Part shown: positions 57,230 through 64,000 of the stretch, in pieces | How the letters are laid out: each line of letters begins with the position of its first letter | Numbering within the stretch: the first letter of the stretch is position 1 | Origin: Shinisaurus crocodilurus | Taxonomy: Eukaryota; Chordata; Lepidosauria; Squamata; Shinisauridae | Length of the DNA: 64,000 bases | Reading direction: 5' to 3' | Assembly (NCBI GenBank): GCA_021292165.1 | Contig: JAHFWL010000230.1 | Location: 169,943 to 233,942 of the forward strand | Program-made: the position numbers and the translations under genes | The notes under the pieces: model-generated | Database searches by the model: none | What the model was told of the DNA's origin: nothing | Seen by the model: the letters and a program-made list of their open reading frames with translations, nothing else

Positions 57230-57795
57230 ACATGTTTTGCTTGATGAAGGTACCAGGTTCGGTCTCTGGCATCTCCAGCTGAAAGGATCAGGTAGCAGGT
57301 GATGGGGTAGACCCCTCTGCTTGAGGATCTGCAGACCTGCTACCCATCAGAGTAGATATCTGCCCAGAGAATGCTTGTTACTGGGCGGACTAAAAATATA
57401 GTAAAACAAATAAATATTTATTTATATACTACTTGGGACCAGGAGGATACTTGAGAGAGCACCTTCTCCCTTACCAACCTGCCCGGTCACTGAGGTCATC
57501 GGAGGACATTCTCCTGGTTGTTTGGAACTCCCTGCCTCTGACGGTCAGGCAGGCACCAATATCGTATTGCTTTCCGCGTCTCCCAAATACACATTTATTT
57601 CAGAAAGCCTTTGTGAACTAACCAGCCATGGTTCCATTGATTTTGTTTGTAGTATGTTGCTTTATTATTTTATCTTGTTTTATCTTTTATTGTTCACCAC
57701 TCTGGAATCTCCATACCGGAATATAAATCTTGTAAAATAAATAAATAAACTGGATGGAAAAATATTCTGACCTGGTATAAGGCAGCTTCCTGTAT
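57230..57795 (+). mobile_element. SINE family B split by an L2 fragment
   Basis: The SINE head and body (ACCAGGTTCGGTCTCTGGCA, CATCTCCAGCTGAAAGG) occupy 57230-57360. The SINE tail GACCTGGTATAAGGCAGCTT resumes after 57750. Confidence 0.7.
57400..57750 (+). mobile_element. L2-type LINE 3' fragment nested in a SINE
   Basis: CTGGTTGTTTGGAACTCCCT (coding LWNSLP-like), a T-rich UTR, TCACCACTCTGGAATCTCCA and an AATAAATAAATAAA tail. Confidence 0.75.
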
Positions 57796-57802
57796 ATTTT
57801 AA

Positions 57803-57885
57803 AGTTGCAATCCTATGCAAATTGAGAGAGAGAGAGAGAAAAGGCCTACAACTCCCAGCGTGCCCCAGCCAGCTATAAATTATAG
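57803..57885. mobile_element. Half MITE, TGCAATCCTATGCAA family
   Basis: TTGCAATCCTATGCAAATTG, a short (GA)n run and AAAGGCCTACAACTCCCAGC match one arm of the palindromic family. Confidence 0.55.
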
Positions 57886-58254
57886 CATACATTATAAATT
57901 GCAAACAAGAGGGGGCATGGAAAGGAAATGACTGAAGAGTGAACTGTAACAAATAAACAACCCCTCAACTTAATATTATAACACTGCTTCAGAGATTTTA
58001 AAAGATACAATTCATTTTTATGATCAGTGATCGAGGGGAAACCTCTAAAAAGGATCTGTTTGTTGATGTTCGCATTCTCTTATTCTTACCTAACCGATAA
58101 TTGTTGCCATTTTGGAATTTTTTAAAAAAAATTTTTTTAGTAATGAGTATGTCATTCATTAATGGAAGCTCTTCACAAGTATAAAATTCTTGCCTAAACT
58201 GAAATTCCATAGTAATTCAGACTTTAAATTCAGGTAAAATTGTAAACATTGGTA

Positions 58255-58430
58255 GAGATTCTGTGGGAAGCTAAATGAATTTAAATTTAATTAGAGAGAT
58301 TAACCTTTTCAGAGAAAAGCTTTAAGTAGCCACGGATAAGAAAGGGTTTTATTAATGGTATATTTTTTAACCTCATTAATTACTATATAATCAATTATTT
58401 TTGTTTTAGTGGCGTTATTGACTGACCTAA
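58255..58430. other. AT-rich unique block, candidate conserved non-coding element
   Basis: It has clustered homeodomain-like TAATTA and ATTAAT words (TTTAATTAGAGAGATTAA, CATTAATTACTATATAATCA) and no recognised repeat. Enhancer function is only an inference. Confidence 0.25.
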
Positions 58431-58789
58431 GGCCAGGGTGGGAAAATTAATTAAATGACTGGACAGGTGAGCAGATCTATGGAAGGGGCAGAGAAGAAAA
58501 AGTGTAGATTCATGCATAAACGTATGGAACATAGGGTTGTATGGATTTTGTTAAATCCATTCCGTCTGCGTTTCGTGGATTGTCAGATGCCTTTCCTTCT
58601 GTTGTCTGCCCATTGATAGAATCTGATGTTTTTCAATTTCCCGAATGTGCATTCATTTGCACTTGGCACAAATTTTCACTTCCGTAAACGCACAAATCCC
58701 CCCCAAAATGCGCATTGATTTTGTTTTTAAGATATTCCAACATTGTGCTGCTTTTGGCACCTGCTGAAGATGACCTCCTTGTTCCGGGA

Positions 58790-58930
58790 AGCCTTCTCTG
58801 CTCCTCAACCACCAATGTAATTTTAGTTTGTTTTCAATATATTGCTTTTTGTTTCTTTCTTCTGGTTTTTTCTTTTTATTGTTCACCGCTCCGGAATCTT
58901 CTTGATGTGGAGTGGTATACAAATATTGTA

Positions 58931-58935
<5 letters not shown>
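58790..58935 (+). mobile_element. L2-type LINE 3' tail
   Basis: TTATTGTTCACCGCTCCGGA and GTGGAGTGGTATACAAATAT are the L2 3' end, running into (AAT)n. Confidence 0.75.
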
Positions 58936-58981
<46 letters not shown>

Positions 58982-59001
58982 TATTATTATTATTATTATT
59001 T
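58935..59001. repeat. (AAT)n(ATT)n mirrored microsatellite
   Basis: An AAT run switches directly to an ATT run, making an inverted repeat that could form an AT-only hairpin. Confidence 0.95.
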
Positions 59002-59402
59002 CCATGCTTTAGCTGTGGGGGGCAATGTGTGTTTCGTGGATTGTCAGCTGCCTTTCATTCTGCTGTCTGCTCATTGATGGAATCAGATGTTTTTCAATTT
59101 CCCGAACGTGCATTCATTTGCACTTGAGCAAATTTTCACTTCCAGAAATGCACAAAATCCCCCCAAAATGCACATTTTCATACTTTAGATGTGGGGGGCA
59201 GTTGGTGTTTTTTATTTTTTTGTATTTTTCTATGACTAAATTTGCACAACAATCCAGAAAGCATATAAAAAAACAAATTCTGCAAGTCCACAGAATCCAT
59301 GCAATTTGAGAAAAGCTGGTCCGCGACGGAATCTGCGGGTCAGATCCATAGAAATCTGAACTCATTTGAGTCAGTTGCTGATTTCTCAGACATCCCTGTA
59401 GG

Positions 59403-60149
59403 GCATACCCTACAGTATGAGTTATTGACTGATGGACCATTACAAAGCTAATTATACTGTTGCAGAATAAACTTAGATTATCTTCCAGAACATTGGTCTC
59501 AAAACCATAGCAGATCTACCAGGATCTACTGGAAGATCTCCAGGGGATTTACAATAGTTCGACAAAGCCTTCTGACTCCCAATAGTTTAACAACTGTTAA
59601 AACTGCAAGAAAAGAATTAGAAAAAATATCTCTCTGCTGTGGCTGACTTTGTGATATTCCTTTAGACTCCGTATTCCTTAACTGTAACTTGAGAGTATAA
59701 ACCGACTGTCTTTGATTGGGTCTTTGTGCCATTTTGCTGGCCAGTTTAGAGTTCTGTGTTAGAATCCCTGATCCATAATAACTCAGATGTGGATTTGTTC
59801 TTGTATATATATGTAGGTTATACCAGTTTATGGCTCATGGGGAACATTAGTTAATTGGCCCTGCCCCTCAACCACCATTTTCTATCTGTATTTGCCCCAT
59901 AGCCAATATTTGGAACTGTGATTCCAGTAAAAAGAGAAGAAAAAGAAATGAGATCCCGGAAGCCTGAAGTCTATATCCAGGCCAGCCCTGGGTTTTTCGT
60001 ATCATGCAGCCTTCTGGATATCAGAAAACGTCACAATGAAACCAAGATTTCAGACTCTAGTCTAATAGATAGATCCCACTCTTTAATTTCCACATGGAGA
60101 CACATATATACACATCCTCCCCAACCTTAGGACATGTGCTGACCAATGT
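59403..60149. other. Intronic unique sequence
   Basis: No gene or clear repeat recognised. Confidence 0.45.
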
Positions 60150-60594
60150 TAGGGATGAACAGATCTATCAACCTCAGTCTCTCCAAGATGGTCATCATTT
60201 TGTGGTCAAGTTCATTCCATCCCATTTTCGCATGAGCTTGCTTAAAAAAAAAAAAAAAAAAAATCCATACAGAAATTTGTACACATTTTGTTTTGGCAAT
60301 GTTTGCATTTTTCTGCATGTTTTCTAATGTGTGCAGTTTGGGGTACATGCACACATTGACTAAGCATGTTTGTGTGCATTTTGGAAATGTACACATTTTT
60401 CTTTGTGCTTTTCTCAAATATGAGCATGTTGCTGAACATTATTTTTTTTTATTATTTTTGCGGCGTGGCATCGCAAGCACAGAAATTTATGTATTTCTGA
60501 CCACGAATTTAAGTTCCATGTTTGGGTCTGGGAGGTGCAAACTGGGTAAAGCCATAAAAAAGAATGAATGGAACAAATTTATCACACATCCCTA
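60150..60594. mobile_element. Non-autonomous hAT-like element, TAGGGATG family
   Basis: It begins TTAGGGATGAACAG and ends ATCACACATCCCTA. An A-run (60243-60262) and TGCACATTTTG-like words are internal, similar to 11352-11799. Confidence 0.7.
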
Positions 60595-60925
60595 TTGTAT
60601 ATATGTTGGAAGTCGAGGAAGTTACCCATTGACATCAGCAAGAGTTCCTGGTGTAACATAAGAGTGAGGTTTGCATTAGTAAGAAACGTGAGCCCTGTTC
60701 AGGCATTATACCTGAAGTGGGTTCTGCAGTGTGTGTAGGGAGTGTGGGCGCTGGCCCCACCCCAAACATCCCCATACATTCTGACCCCAGTCTCCAATCT
60801 TCTGGCGTTGAGTGGGAAACTTCTACGTGCACTTGTAAAACCCTGATAAAGAAGAGTTCCCAGTCGAGCAGAGGTTGCTACTCATGTTCGAACAAACACC
60901 CATAGAATCCCCCTTCAGACTTTCT

Positions 60926-60953
<28 letters not shown>
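60926..60953. repeat. (CA)n microsatellite
   Basis: About 14 CA units. Confidence 0.95.
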
Positions 60954-60956
<3 letters not shown>

Positions 60957-61274
60957 GTTCACAAATTGGAATTTGTGATGCAGGTCAAATGTTAAGTAAT
61001 TCCCACTACCCTATTTTGAGAAGTTGCTGGGAATAGAATGGACCGGAGTTATGTTAGTCGTTTTGGTCGTTTCCCTTTCCCATTCTGTCAACATGGGGTA
61101 AACTGGACCCCTAATAGCTCTTAGTAAGTTAAACGTTTTTTTAAAATGATAAGGGGAAGAGATGAAATACCATGGGACGGGACAACTGGCCGCATGGAGT
61201 ATGAAGGGATTCTGCTAAAATGTTTTACAAATATTTCAAACAGCTGCAGGGGTTCACTGCGATTTAGGAAGGTT

Positions 61275-61441
61275 GCAGTATGCCTATGTACACCAGTTGC
61301 CGGGGAACATGGGTGGGAGGGTGCTGTTGCACTCATAACCTGCTTGTGGGATCCCGTGGGCAGATGGTTGGCCACTGTGTGAACAGAATGCTGGATGAGA
61401 TGGACCCTTGGCCTGATCCTGCATGGCTCGTCTGATGTTTT
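61275..61441 (+). mobile_element. Family D repeat (LINE-tailed SINE)
   Basis: GCAGTATGCCTATGTACACC to GATGAGATGGACCCTTGGCC and GATCCTGCATGGCTCGTCTG. Confidence 0.78.
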
Positions 61442-63029
61442 AAAGATTTTTTTTTTTTTTAAAGCTGTGATCCCCGATATACTAATCATGTGGTACACAT
61501 TGTGGATTACATATTCAACTTTGTGGTATGGTGTGCTAATGAAATCAAAGGGACCCCCCCCCTGCAAAAAATAGTTCACAAAATGATACGCTTCTGAAGA
61601 ACTCACAGTTTCCTGGGAACACCATTTGAAGACTGCTGCTCTACAACATTATCTGAATGCTAAGACTATTAACCAGCCCCTTTTCTCACAATATAAGAAA
61701 AGCAAAAATACATGCACAGAAATGGACCCTTACACATGCAAACACACCCATGTGTACATACACACAGAGAGACATGCACACTCACACACAACCTATGGAA
61801 CTCACTGCCTATAGTGTGATGTCCACTGGCATGAACAGCTCATTTAAAAAGGGTTGTATAACACATAAATCACAATTTAGCAAAAGCAAGCTGCAGAATG
61901 AAAAAGGTTTCGCTGTCAGGTCTCCTGTACTTAAACCACAAGAAACTTCTGTGAGTTGGGAGGGGTACCCCCAGCCTTCAAGAGTATGCACACTGTACTA
62001 TGACAATGTTTTCCCCAAGCAAGGCAGTTCTTATGTACCAGTACATTAAGCGGTAGGTGCAAACACGGCCACTGTTTACTTCCGTTTCTTTCTTCCTCTA
62101 ATTTTGTGGTTTAAGTATCTAATATTGTTTAAAGGCTTTAATTTCTGAAAACACACTTGAAATGGGGAAAACAAAGAAGAGAAGAGAAAACTGACAAGGA
62201 TCATATATCTATCTATATCTACATATATTTCAACATATTGATTTGTACTCAAGTGTTTACGTTATGTTGTAGAGGTTCCCCCCCCCTTTCTTTTAAAGGA
62301 AACCTTACAAGTATAAAATCACATGAAAGAATTAGCCGAAGAGGGCCACATGGGTGAAAACATTGCACACACAGTTATTTGCATCGGAGTCTGAATGGAT
62401 GCAAAATGGCCCTCCACCTCCTTTAACATTGCTGTCTCCCACACAGAAATAGGAAACAAACAAAGCCATACAACTTTGCAGTGCGTGACTTAGTAGAGTT
62501 AAGCTTTACTAAAACCAAATGTCAGATTTCAGCACCTCTGTTAAAGGGCAGGGCGTTTGTGCAACGGATACCATGTTGTGAATCCACAGACAGTCCTTTC
62601 GCAACTGCCAAGGAACTGATTCCATTAAAGGCGCCTGTTTACATCATAAGGTACAAAGAGTCCACAATCCTTACACTCTGCTAGGACAGTTCAGAGAGAA
62701 GAGATTTCTCTGTGGTTAAAAGGGGGAAGGATGGAGAGAGACAAAACAACTCAAAATGGAAAGTAAACAAGAACCTGATCTGCCTTAAAAAGGTATCATA
62801 ATCCTCAAATTTCACATAATACTTTTGGCTGGTGGGAAAACAACAACTGTATCCAGGCTTGTAGAGAGGAGGAAAAGAGAAATGCAGGAGGACAAAAATT
62901 ATATTTGAATAACCCTCCCACCAAATTTAAGGATCACACAGATAGCATGTGACCTGATCAAAAGGGGCTGATAGGGGTGTGGAAGAACCAAAAAAAAAAG
63001 ATTTCTTTTATTTTCATTAAGTTGAATTA
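61442..63029. other. Intronic unique sequence
   Basis: Contains a CA-rich stretch at about 61725-61790. No gene or clear repeat recognised. Confidence 0.45.
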
Positions 63030-63500
63030 GTTTCATTTTCTATTCACAATACCTGACGGAACGTCTCTCCCAACCGCTATCTACCCGGACACTACGCTCA
63101 ACATCTGGGCCCTCCTCCGACTGCCACCTCCAAGAGAGGCTCGGTTGGTGGCAATGAGGAGGAGGGCCTTCCCGGTGGTAGCCCCCCGTTATGGAATCAG
63201 CTCCCCACTGAGACCCGCCTGGCGCCAACCTTACTATCTTTTCGGCGCCAGGTTAAGACTTCCCTCTATGCCAAGGCATTTAGTTAGGAGCTTGGAATAG
63301 CACGGAGGGGATTGTCACCTGTAGGCTCAGTTTATTGGCTTTTGTATTGTAATTTTAAACTGTGTTTCAAATTTGGTTTTATTTTTAAACTATTGTATGT
63401 TTTTTATTGTTGTTTTTGTATAGAGTGTTGTGAACCGCCCAGAGAGCTTCGGCTGTGGGGCGGTATAAATGAAATAAATGAAATGAATGAAATGAATTGA
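63030..63500 (+). mobile_element. L2-like LINE 3' end (well preserved)
   Basis: ACACTACGCTCAACATCTGG, GAGGAGGGCCTTCCCGGTGG and TGGCGCCAACCTTACTATCT are C-terminal coding motifs. The 3' end is GTGAACCGCCCAGAGAGCTT, CGGCTGTGGGGCGGTATAAA and a GAAAT/GAATGAAATG tail. Confidence 0.82.
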
Positions 63501-64000
63501 ATTACAGTCCTTCATTATTTATTTCAAAGGAAGAATCAGAAATCTTCTGCTACCTGTAACTTTGGTGTTTGCATCCAAATGGCACAGAATTGTAGGCATT
63601 CAATACCCCCCCCATCCCGGCCATGGCATGGGCAACGAAACGAGTCCTATTTTACAGGAAAACATGTGCACAGGCACAGAATAACTGGTTGATTTTAATG
63701 TTTCCCTATGTAACAACCCCTCCCCATCTACCCAAAGACCCTCTTTGAGCTGTGCACAAATGGCATCCCAAATTCTCTGCACTTTGTGGCCAGAGAGAAA
63801 ATTGGGCAGGGCACTTCACCAACTTTCTTCAGGGGGAGAAGAAATTCTCCAATTGTTCTCAGGTCTGGGACTCAGCATACATATGGCTCTTTCTTCTTCT
63901 TTCTTTCTTTCTTTCCGGTTGTTTGTTACTACTGCAGCAGCAACAGCCACTGTGTTGGCAGCCTGGCCAACGTTTGCATCCTCACAAACTTAACAGTCAT
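63501..64000. other. Intronic sequence with a short (CTTT)n run
   Basis: A CTTT/TTTC run lies at about 63889-63915. Nothing else is recognised. Confidence 0.45.

Larger units (their letters stand above)
58540..59402. mobile_element. hAT-like element with internal tandem duplication and L2 insertion
   Basis: It starts AGGGTTGTATGG and ends TTTCTCAGACATCCCTG. A segment of about 150 bp (GTTTCGTGGATTGTCAG to CCCCCAAAATGC) appears twice, at 58570-58715 and 59031-59170. An L2 3' end with AT microsatellite (about 58722-59003) lies between the copies. Confidence 0.65.
30792..64000 (-). other. SETBP1: SETBP1 intron upstream of the large exon
   Basis: Everything above the acceptor belongs to the preceding intron (intron 3 by human numbering). 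The short preceding exon and the start-codon exon were not found here, as expected from the tens-of-kilobase introns of this gene. The content is mainly repeats. Confidence 0.82.

Overview
The window is nuclear genomic DNA from a land vertebrate, most likely a squamate reptile (a lizard in the broad sense). The evidence is the mix of interspersed repeats: CR1 and L2-type LINEs, two tRNA-headed SINE families, abundant hAT-like fold-back MITEs, Tigger-like elements, and long AAT, ATC and GT microsatellites. No prokaryotic, viral or organellar gene organisation is present. The species cannot be fixed from sequence alone.

The only host coding sequence I can support is one large internal exon of SETBP1 (SET-binding protein 1) on the minus strand at 27338-30791. 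It is 3454 bp, has a clear acceptor and donor, and enters in phase 0 and leaves in phase 1. It corresponds to the giant exon 4 of the mammalian gene. It carries two AT-hooks, a third AT-hook-like patch, the SKI-homologous region, the DSGIGT phosphodegron and the DHYY HCF1-binding motif. All four landmarks I could place fall exactly 180 residues below the human numbering I recall, so the exon looks collinear with the mammalian protein.

Everything else is intron. Bases 1-27337 are the downstream intron (intron 4 in human numbering) and 30792-64000 the upstream intron (intron 3). No other SETBP1 exon was recognised.

The introns are a layered record of transposition. The main items are a 5'-truncated LINE with a still-open 565-codon reverse transcriptase and an 86-bp flanking direct repeat (20186-22172); an L2 with an open 246-codon frame 0.4 kb upstream of the exon (31185-32051); two CR1 3' ends (40908-41443 and 44916-45535); an unassigned LINE end inside a Tigger-like element (25018-25845); and a family of near-perfect inverted-repeat hAT MITEs, several with perfect 8-bp target duplications. 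A 428-bp apparently identical tandem duplication ends 156 bp from the exon donor. A 72-bp perfect palindrome lies at 56908-56979 and a GC- and CpG-rich block at 43521-44035.

I do not find a convincing new gene system. The best leads are the long LINE target duplication, the MITE arms that resemble ZNF143/THAP11 sites, the recent tandem duplication beside the exon, the perfect palindrome, and two repeat-free AT-rich stretches that could be conserved non-coding elements.
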